Source: Hyaloraphidium curvatum
Lineage: Eukaryota; Monoblepharomycota; Hyaloraphidiomycetes; Hyaloraphidiales; Hyaloraphidiaceae
Direction: 5' to 3'
Length of the DNA: 64,000 bases
Assembly (NCBI GenBank): GCA_025558095.1
Contig: JAIVFI010000002.1
Coordinates: forward strand, 620,001-684,000
In this document: positions 28,565 through 39,107 of the stretch, in pieces
How the letters are laid out: each line of letters starts with the position of its first letter
Position numbering within the stretch: position 1 is the stretch's first letter
Made by a program: the position numbers and the translations under genes
The notes under the pieces: generated by a model
Told to the model about the DNA's origin: nothing
Databases searched by the model: none
What the model saw: the letters and a program-made list of their open reading frames with translations, nothing else

Positions 28565-31500
28565 CGAACTACTCTCTCCCGAGGATCTCGGAGCTCCGCA
28601 TCGCAAACTTGGAGCTGCGACACCGGGAACCGCAGGCTGAGGAACCTACTGAGGACGATATTTCGAACTTCTTCTCGGCACCTCCTCCGGACTCATTGGG
28701 TCCCCCGAAGCCGGACGGAGTGCCCGCCCCTCCCGTCGAGGCGCTGGAACTCAAGCTCGACCAGACGATCCTCGACGACGAACAAAGGATTCGCTTCCAC
28801 GCCCTCTGCGACAAGTACCGCGAGGTCTTTGCACCGTGGATCGGCAGATTGCGCGGCCACAAGTTCCGAATCGATACTGGGGACAGCAAGCCGATCCATC
28901 AGATTCCTTATCGCACGCCCTTCCGCCTTCGAGCCGAGATGGACAAGGTCATCGACGACCTTCTCGCTCAAGGCGTGGTTGTGCCTTCGCGGAGCCCTTA
29001 CGCCGCGCCCGGCCTCATGGTCCCGAAGGGCCACGGCTCCGGCGAGTGGCGCTTCGTGATCGACTACCGCAAACTCAATGCCATCACCAAGCGCGACGTC
29101 TACCCCATGAAGAATCCGTCGGACACGCTTGCTCTCCTCCGGACAGCACGGGTCTGGAGCATTTGCGACGTGCATTCCGGTTTCTGGCACGTGGAAGTCG
29201 CGGACGAGGACAAGGAGAAGACCGCCTTCACGACGCACCGCGGACTCTACCAATGGGAGCGCATGGCGATGGGTTTCACCAACGCACCAGCGACTTTTGC
29301 CCGCATCATGGACGAAGTCCTCGCCGGCCTCCAATGGTGGTGTTTGGTCGTCTTCATCGACGACATCATCATTTTCTCGGAAACGATCGAGGTCCATTTC
29401 CTCCATCTTGAGCTGTTCTTCCAGCGCCTGGAGCAGGCCGCAATTACGCTCAAGCTTGCCAAATGCAAGTTCTTCCGGCCGCAGGTCAAGTTCCTCGGGC
29501 ACCACGTCACGACGGATGGCCTTTCCGTGGACCCGGAAAAGACCCGCGCGATCGAGGCCTTCCTCCGGCCTGCAACAAAGAAGGACCTTCAGTCCTTCCT
29601 CGGCCTGGCCAATTGTTACCGCCCCTTCGTGGCCGGCTATGCCAAATCGCGCACCCGCTCACGCGCTTGACGCAGGACGGGGCATCGATCACTCGGGATT
29701 GGGACCAGGCCTGCGAACTTGCCTTTGCGACCCTGAAGCAGCGGCTTACGTCGGCCCCCGTGCTGCGACGCCCGGACATGGCCAAGCCGTTCGTGCTCAT
29801 CACCGACGCCAGCGACGTTGGCCTCGGCGCCGTCCTCAGCCAGCGGGACCCCGACGGCCGCGACTACGTCGTCTCCTATGCGAGCCGCGGCTTGCAACCC
29901 GGCGAACGGAAGTGGGACACACGCGAACGCGAGGCCCTCGCAGTCGTGTGGGCCTGCGAGCACTTCCGCCCATACCTCATCGGAGCCGAGTTCGAGGTCA
30001 TCACGGATCACAGCGCACTGAAATGGCTCATGGAGACCACCAAGCCCGGACGCTTGCAGCGCTGGATCCTCTGGCTTTCCGACTTTCGGTTCAAGATCGT
30101 GCACCGGGCGGGCAAGGACAACGCGAACGCGGACTTCCTTTCCCGCTACGTGCCTGCACCCTTGCCGGACGACGACGTGGACATGGAGGACGCGGAGGAC
30201 ATTCTCGACATCCCCCGCTTTCGCCCTTCAACCCTGCCCAAACCCACCCCTTCTGCTTCTGAGGGGGGGAGGGGCGGCATAATGCCGGGGAGGGATCCCG
30301 ATATTCCGCCATTTCTCCGCTCCCCCGCTGCCAGCACCTTCGAAGCATCTCTTGGAGTGCGGAGCACGGGAGGAACGCAGACGGCATTCAATTCCTCGGA
30401 GCCGACCCCGGCTCGATTTGTGGCTGTGACAGGGACCGGGGGGACGTCAGAGTTTGCCGCCGAGACCCTGCCGGGACCATCCAGGCCCGTTCAACCTGAG
30501 CAACCGACGGGCGGATCGCCCGAAGGAGCATCTATCTCAGCACTGACGCGAGCGCAAGGCAAGGCACGGGAACCGTCGGAGTTTGAAGCCGAGGCCCCGG
30601 AGCCGCAAGCGGCTGCGCCGCTCGAGGTGCTTTTGCCCATACCTTGCAGCCGCCGATCCGGAGGACGTTCCGGAGCGGGACAAGGCTTACGTTCACCCTC
30701 TGCTCTATAACGAGCTGCCCGGGTTTCGGGCTGCGCGTGCTATTGATCTTGCTGACGTTAAATCCCGCGACGCCCTCCGCAAGGTGCAAGAGGCGGACGC
30801 AGAGACAAGGTCTCTGATTCACTACGTGCGGGACAAGCAGGTACCGGCGCACAAGGCGCTGAGCAAGTTCCGCGAGAAATATGGGAGCCAGTACTTCCTG
30901 GCCAAGGACGGCGTTCTGTGTCGCCGAGACGAGATCGCGACCGGCACTCGCCGGATCCCGGTGATTCAACTGGTCATTCCGCATTCCCTGCGGGAGTCCT
31001 ACCTTCAGCGAGCCCACGATGACCCGTTGAGCGGGCACGTGGGCCGCCATCGGGCTTACAACAACCTTCGCCGACGGGTGTATTGGGTCGGCATGGCCCA
31101 CGACGTTCGGCGATGGACTCGGGCATACCCATCGTGCATGTCTCGCAAGCTTCCCTCGGTGTCAAACCAGGGACTCCTTCGATCGGTGCCTTTGACGGGC
31201 CCCAACGAGGACATCTATATCGACTACATCGGGCCGATCAAGCCAACGACGCCTCGGGGCAACAAGTATCTCCTGGTATGATCCCTTCACCAAGTGGCTG
31301 GCGGCGTACCCGACGAAGGACCTCTCCGGACCAACGACGGCGTACATGCTTTACACGCGCTGGATCCTGGAGCACGGCCTTCCGAAGCGGATACACCACG
31401 ACAACGCCAACAATCTGGACAGCAGCTACTTGCAGTACCTTTTGCTCAAGCTCGGCATCGACCGCGTTCTCGTGACTGTCGGTCACCCGCAGTCCTCGCT

Positions 31501-32437
31501 CGCCGAAAGGCCGAACCGCTGGATTATGGACGCTCTGTCTGCGGCAGTCTCGAAGAACGCCACCTCTTGGGACGAGGACATCACAGGGGTAATCTTCGCC
31601 TACCGGACGTCGATCCACGCGACGACGGGCGAGACCCCGTTCTTCCTCATGCACGGACGCGACGCCCGGATTCCTCTGGACCTGCTGTATGACAGGACCG
31701 AGATCGAAGAGCCCGTGCACCTGCGCAACCGGGACGAGGAGAAGAACAGGTCGAAGGAGGACATCCTTCACACCTACGTCGTCAAGCTCGTTGCGCAGCT
31801 GCGGAGTGCCTACGATCTCGTGGCCCAGAAAATGGCCGAGGCAGCCGAGACGCGGAACGCCAGGGAAAACCAGCGCCGCCTCCCTGTGACTTTCCAACCG
31901 GGCGATCTCATCATGGTTTGGAACCCTACGGACAACGGCGGGAAGTTCATCTCACGCTTCATGGGGCCGTACCGCATCCTTGAGCAAGGGCGAACGGAGC
32001 TGACGTGGCGGCTTCAGCACGCCAAGGACCTGGACCACTATATCACAGTGCACGTGGACCGGATGCAACGCTTCAAGCCTTGGGACGCGGCCTCGTTAAA
32101 TGCCCGCTCATGGAACGCTCGTGTTCGGGACCTCACCGCCCAACAGGAGCTTGATCTTGCGGAGCCTTAACACAAGCTCGAGGAAGAGTACGAGTACGAG
32201 AACGTGCTCGCCGACCCCGAGAAGGAGGACCCCGTCGAGGAAGTCCTCGGCCACGAAGGACGGGGATAGGATTTGGTCTTCTTTGTCAAATGGCAAGGCT
32301 TCGCCCGCCCGACTAGGGAACCTTTCCGATCCCTCGCGGACGGGGCTGCGGACAGCATCCGCGGCTACGCTGCCCGCGTCGGGCTCAAACTGCCCGCCCT
32401 CCCGGACAAACATCGGAATCGGCGCCGCCGGACCTGA
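28565..32437 (+). pseudogene. gypsy copy C: degenerate pol (lineage 2)
   Basis: The 5' end is truncated: gag, most of protease and the LTR are absent. RT is complete in one frame (IDYRKLNAITKRDVYPMKN; CLVVFIDDIIIFS) until about 29640. RNase H then continues in a second frame (LITDASDVGLGAVLSQ), integrase in a third (AHDDPLSGHVGRHRAYNNL) to a stop at 31279-31281, and integrase core in a fourth segment (HHDNANNLD; SLAERPNRW). In-frame stops occur at about 32168 and 32267 within the chromodomain-like tail. The order and sequence match copy B throughout, so this is an older member of the same lineage. At least three indels and two stops make it dead. Confidence 0.9.
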
Positions 32438-32449
32438 TTCGTTCCCATT

Positions 32450-33200
32450 CAATCTGGTCAAAGCACACTCTGAGAGGTTCTCTATCTTCACCAAGGACAT
32501 CTACCCCTACGGAATATGGTTCGGCGGATCCCAAAACCTCACATCCAACTCCACCAACGACATGATTTCCACGGAGCAACCGGGATGTTTCTTCTTCATA
32601 TGGCACCAGATGAAACTGTCGGAGAGCCCCTTGAGACCTGCCCCCCGGTACATCTTCGGGCACTTCCCCTGCGCAAGGCAGAAGGGCAGAAGGTGTAGAC
32701 ATCAGGAGGCTGGTCTCCCAGCGACCCTAGCACCAATCCGATCACCGCGCCGCCCGATACCACGGTGTGCCGAAGCACCACGTGGGGATGCTTCGCGAGG
32801 GCCATGCTGACACAGCGGTACCACGTTGGACCGAAACAATCACTCTGGAACGGCATCTGGATCAGCACGCGGACCGACTCAACCTCGAAAGCTCACCGAG
32901 GACCTCGGCCTTGAGAACGTCACCCGACCAAGTCGCGAGTTCTCGCGACGGCGGCGTGCAGCCGACTGCCGCCAGGAGCCTCACTGTCTCCTCGGCAACG
33001 AGCCGCGCCCTCTCTGTGTCTTCCCCCGCGGGTTCGTCGCCATCCTCCTCCTCCTCCTCGGACGACTCGGCGTCGGGCGCTGCCACCGCCTGCTGGACGG
33101 CGCCCGGGTCGAAGCCATCCACCTCTTGGTTGCCTTCGAGCGGCCACCCCATGTGTGGGTCTCCCAAAAGGGCGCTTCCGAGGGCCAAGTCAAGGGAGAA
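32450..33200 (-). pseudogene. antisense accessory gene of copy C, 3' part
   Basis: Directly downstream of the copy C pol, the minus strand carries coherent but frameshifted coding: an acidic stretch (SSEEEEEDGDEPAGEDTERA), LVAEETVRLLAAVGC, then VLRHTVVSGGAVIGLVLGSL, and finally MYRGAG-KG with SFIWCHMKK. The last block aligns with LYRSPTKG with SFPWCHLVK in the antisense gene of copy B (60854-61839), in the same position relative to pol. The reading is cut at 33200 by the lineage-1 element and resumes at 38676. Confidence 0.6.
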
Positions 33201-33328
33201 TGTAACGCGCCGGCGTCGGGGCAAGGGGGACGGTGGTCCCCGGCGAGAGACTCGGCGCAGTGCTGTGTAGTGACTCCTCAACGTCGTCAACACAGGTCTT
33301 TACGGGTCCCCCGCGCCCCGTCCTGACA
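33201..33328 (+). repeat. left LTR, lineage-1 copy 1
   Basis: The LTR is 128 bp, TG to CA. It differs from the 131-bp right LTR by a 3-base indel and one or more substitutions near GCGAG-GA-ACT. It contains AACGTCGTCAA at 33280-33290, complementary to the primer site that follows the LTR. Confidence 0.95.
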
Positions 33329-33330
33329 GT

Positions 33331-33341
33331 TTGACGACGTT
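33331..33341 (+). promoter_or_regulatory. self-priming primer-binding site
   Basis: TTGACGACGTT, 2 nt after the LTR, is the exact complement of AACGTCGTCAA at 33280-33290 in the LTR, and no tRNA-type TGG start is present. This is the Tf1/sushi arrangement, in which the 5' end of the RNA folds back to prime reverse transcription. Confidence 0.65.
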
Positions 33342-33393
33342 CCAACCCTGAATCCACGTTTCCCGTTCCCCGTGACCTCGCCCTTGGTGCAGC

Positions 33394-34587
33394 ATGGCTG
33401 GCGCCGACGCTCTCCGCGATCTCCTCTCCGCGACCCCGGACCCCCAGACTCCCGTCGAAGTCCTTATCGAGCGCGAAAGGGTTTTCCTTGATACCCTCGA
33501 GCCGCAGGAGCGTGCTGCTTTCGTCAGCTTCTTGGACGCCCTCGGCGACGCTCAGCCCGAGTTCATCGCGCTCCCGATCCGTGCCCAAGTCGCCACCTAC
33601 CGCGCTTCCCAAGCAACCCACATCGCGCAGCACGCTCCTCTGTCTGCTCCGATTTCGGTGTCCGCCGCTGCGCTCACGGACGCGTTTGTCGGCTCTGTCG
33701 CGCGCATGGGGTTCCTGCCCCAGCACGCCGCTGCTGCCCCAACCGCGAAACCGATCAACGTGCCTACCCCGGACAAGTTCGACGGGACCGATCACGCACG
33801 GACCCGTTACTTCATGATGCAGGTCGACAACGCGCTCGAGCTCAAGCCGGAGCTTGCCTCGGACGCCCAAAAGATCGCGTTCTTCAGTCTGCTTCTCAAG
33901 GGCGATGCGCTCCGCTGGTTTGCTGCCCAGCAGAGCGGCTCCGGGACGATCGCGCCCTCGTGTTCCTCACTTCGCGAGGAGTTTCTCTCTACCTTTCAGA
34001 TGCCACTTCGACACACTTTCGCCGTCAATGCGCTCCATGCACTCGTCCAGAAGCCCGGGCATCTGGCCGAATACGCAGTCGAATTTGAAAGCCTGAAGCC
34101 GGATGTCGAGGGCTACAGTGATGCCACGTTCATGGATATGTTCCTGGCTGGCCTCTCCGCGGAGATCGTGAACCAGATGGGCCAGCATTCGAAGCCCAGT
34201 ACGTACCAGGAAGCGAAGAAGATCGCATTTGCTGCTCAAGTTCGCCTCTCCGAGCAGCAAGCTGCGCTGCGCAAAGCTCGGAGCCGCGACCGGCCCACCT
34301 CTGGGTATCCCTACCCCGGAGCGATGCAGTCGGTGCCCATCGGATCGCATGTCTCTCCGGCAGCTCCTTCCGCAAGTGCTTCCGGCCCCGTGCCGATGGT
34401 GCTGGGTTCCGCGTCTGCATCTGGCCAGCCGGGCGGGGCTTCAGGCTCGGCGTCCTCAGGGTCGCGCGCCAAGCTGACGCCGGAGGAGCGCCAGCGCCGC
34501 CTTCGCGAGGGGCTCTGCATTTACTGTGGTCAGCCCGGTCAAGTCAAGGCCTTTCGCCCCGCCAAGTCTGCATCGTCGTCTTTTTGA
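33394..34587 (+). CDS. gag: Gag (lineage-1 copy 1), damaged zinc knuckle
   Basis: The protein has 397 residues. The capsid-like retrotransposon gag region is visible (DGTDHARTRYFMMQVDNALE; FSLLLKGDALRWFAA; VNALHALVQKPGHLAEYAVE). The C-terminus should hold a CCHC knuckle but reads CIYCGQPGQVKAFRP: the His is Gln and the last Cys is lost (Phe-Arg), whereas copy 2 keeps CIYCGEQGHIKSACP. RNA packaging may therefore fail despite the open frame. The stop TGA overlaps the pol frame in TTTTTGA, and pol lies in the -1 frame. Confidence 0.9.
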   Translation: MAGADALRDLLSATPDPQTPVEVLIERERVFLDTLEPQERAAFVSFLDALGDAQPEFIALPIRAQVATYRASQATHIAQHAPLSAPISVSAAALTDAFVGSVARMGFLPQHAAAAPTAKPINVPTPDKFDGTDHARTRYFMMQVDNALELKPELASDAQKIAFFSLLLKGDALRWFAAQQSGSGTIAPSCSSLREEFLSTFQMPLRHTFAVNALHALVQKPGHLAEYAVEFESLKPDVEGYSDATFMDMFLAGLSAEIVNQMGQHSKPSTYQEAKKIAFAAQVRLSEQQAALRKARSRDRPTSGYPYPGAMQSVPIGSHVSPAAPSASASGPVPMVLGSASASGQPGGASGSASSGSRAKLTPEERQRRLREGLCIYCGQPGQVKAFRPAKSASSSF

Positions 34588-37500
34588 AACGCCAGCTCGG
34601 ATTCCGGGGCACCTCCGACGCTGGCGATGCCAATACAAGTCTTCAGTTTTCCCGTGCCCCTTGCTTGGCGGCGTCTTCCGGGCGGCCGCCATTTCCTCTG
34701 CTCCGGTCCGACCCGGTTCCTTCCTTCGTCATTCCCGTGCGCATCGTGCTTCCGGACGGCCGGCTTCGGATCGTGGACGCACTCGTGGACTCCGGCGCCG
34801 ACGCCTGCTTCATGGACGAGGCTTTCGCGCGCTGCGTTGGATACTCGTGCTTGCAGCGCTCCACGCCTTTCGGGCTCGACGTGGTGGACGGGCGGCCTAT
34901 TTCGTCGGGTGACGTCACCCAGGAGACGGAGCCCGTCGCACTGACAGCCGATGGCATTACCGTCGGAGTCAGCTTCAACATCATCAGCGCGTCGATTCCG
35001 GTCGTTCTCGGCCTCTCGTACCTCGAGTTTGTGAACGCGGCGCTCGATTGGTCCCGTCGATCCCTGCGGATCCCTCGCCCGTTCGCACCGGGAGTTTCCC
35101 CGTCGTTGAGCGCGCCTAAGGCTCCGGCGGCGGATCAGGAACCGCCAAAGACAAGCCCGGCTGAAGGCGCCAGCCGGGCGGCCCCGGTGGACGTATCCGT
35201 CCCTGCCGGTGGATGTCTCCCAGCTGCTGACCCCGCCTCCAGCCAGGCCAGCGACCGGACTATCCTCGAGGACATCACGGAGTCCGAATACCCACACACG
35301 GCTTCTTTTTCGGCTTCCATGGGATCGGGCGACGCAGGCAGGCCTCCGAAGGCCGTCCCCTTGGGCCGCGGGGTCGACGAACAACCGCCGAGGCCAACCC
35401 CGGCCGATGGGACCGGTCGGGGCGCGCCGCCGGAAGTACCTGCGCCTCCGCCGCCTAAGGTGAAGATCGCTAATCTCTCGGCGCGCCAGTTTGTCGCCGA
35501 GATGCGTCGCGAGCGCAAGGACACACAGATCTTCGTCGCCATGGTCTCCGACCCCGCCGCGCGCGCTGCAAGCGCGGCCGCCGCCGAGCCCACGATCCCA
35601 TCGCAGTACGCCGACTTCGCGGACGTCTTCGACCCGGACAAGCCTGCATCGTCACTGCCGCCGCATCGTCCCGGTTTCGATTGCGCAATCGAACTCGAAG
35701 AAGGGGCAGTTCCACCTTCCGGACGGCTACACGGTCTTTCTGAAGTCGAATCCGAAGCCCTGCGCAAGCATATCGAAGAGCTCTCGGCGTCTGGACGTCT
35801 TCGTCCTTCGGATTCCCCTAATGGCGTGCCGGTCATATTCGCGAAGAAAAATTTCGGAGGCCTTCGAGTCTGCGAGGACTACCGAGGACTCAACCGAATC
35901 ACCAAGCGCGACCGCTACCCGATCCCGCTCATTTCCGACCTTCTGGACCGCCTCTCCCGTGCAAAGATCTTCACCAAGCTGGATCTCCGCGAAGCCTACC
36001 GTCAGATTTGCGTCCGCGAAGGAGACGAGTGGAAGACGGCTTTCCGCACTCGCTACGGCCAGTTCGAGTACATCGTCATGCCCATGGGCCTCATGAATGC
36101 GCCGGCCATCTTCCAGCGCTTCATGCACAGCATCTTCCATGACGTACTCGACATCTTTGTCGCGATCTACCTCGACGACATCCTGATCTTCTCAGAGAAC
36201 GAAGCCGATCACGCGGGGCATGTGCGCCAGGTTCTGCAGCGCCTCCGGGACAACCACCTGTACGCGAAGCTCTCCAAGTGTTCGTTCGATGTTACGACCG
36301 TCGAGTACGCCGGGTTCATCGTGGGCGACGGCAAGGTCATCATGGACCCCTCCAAGGTCGAGTCCATCAGCTCATGGCCCGAGCCTGCGACCCTTCGCCA
36401 GCTCCAAAGCTTCCTCGGCTTTGCCAACTTCTACCACTGCTTCATCAAGGACTACACGCAGATCACACTTCCGCTCACGGACCTCACTAAGCTCAAGCCG
36501 GGCGATCCGTTCCGTTTCACGCCGGAAGCTCGCGCAGCCTTCGATGCGCTCAAATCCGCTTTCACTTTGGCTCCGTTCCTGCGTAACGCCGATCCAGCCG
36601 TTCCGTACACAGTTGAGGCAGATGCTTCCGACTTCGCCCTCGGAGCCGTGCTGTCGCAGCCCGCCCCGGACGACGGGCTTATGCATCCCGTGGTGTTTCA
36701 TTCCCGGAAGTTCCAGCCGGCGGAGATCAACTACCCGATCTACGACAAGGAGCTACTCGCAGTTGTCGACGCGTTCAAGGCGTGGCGGCGATACCTCGAG
36801 GGTAGCCCGCATAAAGTCGACGTCTTCACGGATCACAAGAACCTGGAGTACTTCATGAAGCAGCAGATGCTCAATCGCCGTCAGGCTCGATGGGCCATGA
36901 CCCTCGCGGGCTACGACTTTGTTTTGAAGCACCGACCCGGCACCGATCAAGTCGTCGCCGACGCGCTTTCTCGCCGCTCCGACTACGTTCCGGGCAACTT
37001 CGACGATGTCTCTACGCAACAGCGCGTCACGCTCCTCGGCCCGCACCTGGTCGCCGCGCTCCACGCGACTTCGTTGGATTTCCTGGACATGATCCGTCGT
37101 GATACGGCCAAGGACCCATTCGCCCGTCGCATTATCGCTCTTTTGGAGGCTCACGACGCGTCCGTTTCTCGTTTCCATCTTCTCGATGGCGTTCTCTACC
37201 GCGACGGTCTCATCTTCGTGCCGGCCGGCAAGTCTCGGACGGAGCTTCTCCGAACCCGCCACGATGCCGTTACTGCCGGCCACTTCGGAATCCGTAAGAC
37301 TGTGGAGCTCATATTGCGAGATTTTTGGTGGCCGCGTGTTTGGGACACCGTCGCCCGCTACATTCGGAGCTGCGAGACGTGCACGCGAACCAAGGCCCCG
37401 CGCCATGCCCCGCACGGCCTTCTCCAGCCACTTCCAATTCCGCACGGACCTTGGCATTCGATCAGTATGGACTTCGTCACGGACCTGCCCCAGTCCGAGG

Positions 37501-38549
37501 GATTCGACGCCGTGCTCGTTGTGGCCGATCGGTCGACCAAGCAGGCTCATTTCGCTGGCGCGCGGATTTTCTTCTCCGCCGACGACACCGCTCGGCTCTT
37601 CCTTCGCGAAATATTCCGCCTCCACGGCTTCCCCTTCGACATCGTCAGCGACCGCGGACCGCAGTTCATCGCCAAATTCTGGGAAAGGTTTCTCGGACTC
37701 ATGGACATCAAGCTTTACCGCTCGTCGGCCGCGCACCCGGAGTCGGACGGCCAGACGGAGCGCATCAATCAGATTTTGGAGCAGTACCTCCGGACCTACG
37801 TCAATTACGCCCAGGACGACTGGTTCAATCAGCTCCCGCTCGGCGAGTTCGCGTACAACAACTCGGTGCATGCCAGCATTGGCATGTCGCCTTTCCGCGC
37901 CAACTACGGTTACGACCCGCGAGCCGACTTTTTAGCCCCCGACGCGCCGCGGGTTCCCGCCGCCAAGGAACGCATCCGGGAGCTTCGCGCCCTCCACGAC
38001 GTCCTTCGCGAGAACCTCCAGCGGGCCCAGGAACGCTACAAAGACTCCGCAGACGTCAGTCATGAGGATGCTCCCGTTTTCCGCGTCGGCGACCGTGCTT
38101 GGCTATCGGCGCGCAATATTCGTACGCGTCGACCGTCTCGCAAGCTCGACGTTCGCTACCTCGGGCCCTACCGCATTAAGGAGCAGATCGATCCCGTTGC
38201 GTTTCGATTGGATCTTCCGCCCACGATGGGCATTCATGACGTTTTTCACGTTTCGCTTCTCGAACCCTATACTCCCTCGGACACCGCCGCTTTTCCCGGC
38301 CGCGTCGCAGAGACTCCACCCCCGGACATCATTGACGGCGAACCCGAGTACGAGGTTAACCAGATCCTGGATTCCCGCCGATTCCGCAATCACTTGCAGT
38401 ACTTGGTGGACTGGAAGGACTTTCCTCCATCGGAGCGCTCATGGGAGCCGTGGGAGCACCTCCAGCACGCCCCCGACGCCGTTGCCGACTTTCACCGCTG
38501 CTTTCCGGACAAGCCGGGTCCTACGCGGCGGTTGGGGGGGGTGATGTAA
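34584..38549 (+). CDS. pol: Pol (protease, RT, RNase H, integrase, chromodomain), lineage-1 copy 1
   Basis: The 1321-codon frame lies -1 to gag and has no ATG at its start, so it is expressed as a fusion by frameshifting or a related event. In order: protease LVDSGADACFMD; RT with YRGLNRITKRDRYPIP, and IYLDDILIFS with the two Asp codons at 36174-36179; RNase H VEADASDFALGAVLSQ and VFTDHKNLEYF; integrase zinc motif HFGIRKT with SCETC; DDE core MDFVTDL, SDRGPQF and SDGQTERINQ; GPY/F module; chromodomain EVNQILDSRRFRNHLQYLVD. One odd substitution is Cys in YRQICVREG, where copy 2 has Arg. The stop codon is supplied by the first bases of the right LTR (TGTAA). Confidence 0.95.
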   Translation: MKRQLGFRGTSDAGDANTSLQFSRAPCLAASSGRPPFPLLRSDPVPSFVIPVRIVLPDGRLRIVDALVDSGADACFMDEAFARCVGYSCLQRSTPFGLDVVDGRPISSGDVTQETEPVALTADGITVGVSFNIISASIPVVLGLSYLEFVNAALDWSRRSLRIPRPFAPGVSPSLSAPKAPAADQEPPKTSPAEGASRAAPVDVSVPAGGCLPAADPASSQASDRTILEDITESEYPHTASFSASMGSGDAGRPPKAVPLGRGVDEQPPRPTPADGTGRGAPPEVPAPPPPKVKIANLSARQFVAEMRRERKDTQIFVAMVSDPAARAASAAAAEPTIPSQYADFADVFDPDKPASSLPPHRPGFDCAIELEEGAVPPSGRLHGLSEVESEALRKHIEELSASGRLRPSDSPNGVPVIFAKKNFGGLRVCEDYRGLNRITKRDRYPIPLISDLLDRLSRAKIFTKLDLREAYRQICVREGDEWKTAFRTRYGQFEYIVMPMGLMNAPAIFQRFMHSIFHDVLDIFVAIYLDDILIFSENEADHAGHVRQVLQRLRDNHLYAKLSKCSFDVTTVEYAGFIVGDGKVIMDPSKVESISSWPEPATLRQLQSFLGFANFYHCFIKDYTQITLPLTDLTKLKPGDPFRFTPEARAAFDALKSAFTLAPFLRNADPAVPYTVEADASDFALGAVLSQPAPDDGLMHPVVFHSRKFQPAEINYPIYDKELLAVVDAFKAWRRYLEGSPHKVDVFTDHKNLEYFMKQQMLNRRQARWAMTLAGYDFVLKHRPGTDQVVADALSRRSDYVPGNFDDVSTQQRVTLLGPHLVAALHATSLDFLDMIRRDTAKDPFARRIIALLEAHDASVSRFHLLDGVLYRDGLIFVPAGKSRTELLRTRHDAVTAGHFGIRKTVELILRDFWWPRVWDTVARYIRSCETCTRTKAPRHAPHGLLQPLPIPHGPWHSISMDFVTDLPQSEGFDAVLVVADRSTKQAHFAGARIFFSADDTARLFLREIFRLHGFPFDIVSDRGPQFIAKFWERFLGLMDIKLYRSSAAHPESDGQTERINQILEQYLRTYVNYAQDDWFNQLPLGEFAYNNSVHASIGMSPFRANYGYDPRADFLAPDAPRVPAAKERIRELRALHDVLRENLQRAQERYKDSADVSHEDAPVFRVGDRAWLSARNIRTRRPSRKLDVRYLGPYRIKEQIDPVAFRLDLPPTMGIHDVFHVSLLEPYTPSDTAAFPGRVAETPPPDIIDGEPEYEVNQILDSRRFRNHLQYLVDWKDFPPSERSWEPWEHLQHAPDAVADFHRCFPDKPGPTRRLGGVM

Positions 38550-38675
38550 CGCGCCGGCGTCGGGGCAAGGGGGACGGTGGTCCCCGGCGAGGGAAGACTT
38601 GGCGCAGTGCTGTGTAGTGACTCCTCAACGTCGTCAACACAGGTCTTTACGGGTCCCCCGCGCCCCGTCCTGACA
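38545..38675 (+). repeat. right LTR, lineage-1 copy 1
   Basis: The LTR is 131 bp, TGTAAC to TGACA, preceded by a run of eight G. Its U3 part is identical to the U3 of the right LTR of copy 2. Confidence 0.95.
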
Positions 38676-38906
38676 GAGAAGGGGAGCCCGCTGGGGCTGC
38701 CCGTCGGGCGCGTCATGGCCCCGGAAGGCGGCTGAGACCCAGAGGAGTCAAAGCTGCCGACAGGGCTCGACAGGTGTCGATACTAGGTGGCAAGCCGGGC
38801 GGCGGCCCCGAGGGTGGCGAAGAACGCCGAGTTGAACCCCGGGACTTGGTGCAGGTCAGCCGCCCAGAAGATGGTCTCCGTGGGCAGCTGCATTCGCGGC
38901 TTCACC
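38676..38906 (-). pseudogene. antisense accessory gene of copy C, 5' part
   Basis: The minus-strand reading contains KPRMQLPTETIFWAADLHQ and ends GSPSGLPF, which joins in frame with SLDLALGSALLGDPHMGW on the other side of copy 1 when the transposon is removed. LPT and the following CTGCACCAAG DNA align with exon 1 of the antisense gene in copy B, where CACCAAG precedes a GTAAGA splice donor. It contains a stop and is cut at 38906 by copy 2. Confidence 0.5.
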
Positions 38907-39037
38907 TGTAACGCGCCGGCGTCGGGGCACGGGGGACGGTGGTCCCCGGCGAGGGACGACTAGGCGCAGTGCTGTGTAGTGACTCCTCAACGTCGTCAAC
39001 ACAGGTCTACACGGGGCTTCCGCGCCCCGTCGTGACA
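38907..39037 (+). repeat. left LTR, lineage-1 copy 2
   Basis: The LTR is 131 bp and ends GGGCTTCCGCGCCCCGTCGTGACA. The primer site after it (TTTGACGACATT) is mostly complementary to the LTR word AACGTCGTCAA, with one or two mismatches. Confidence 0.95.
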
Positions 39038-39107
39038 GTTTGACGACATTCCCACCCTTGTTTCCGTGTTTCCGGGTCTCCGCCTCCCCCTCCTGCCGTC
39101 GCGAGCC

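Larger units (their letters stand above)
33196..38680 (+). mobile_element. intact Ty3/gypsy chromovirus (lineage 1, copy 1) with GAGAA target duplication
   Basis: LTRs at 33201-33328 and 38545-38675 begin TGTAAC and end TGACA. They are flanked by the identical pentamer GAGAA (33196-33200 and 38676-38680). Both ORFs are open. The element sits inside the antisense gene of copy C: deleting it and one GAGAA restores a continuous minus-strand frame across the site. A G-run polypurine tract precedes the right LTR. Confidence 0.95.
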
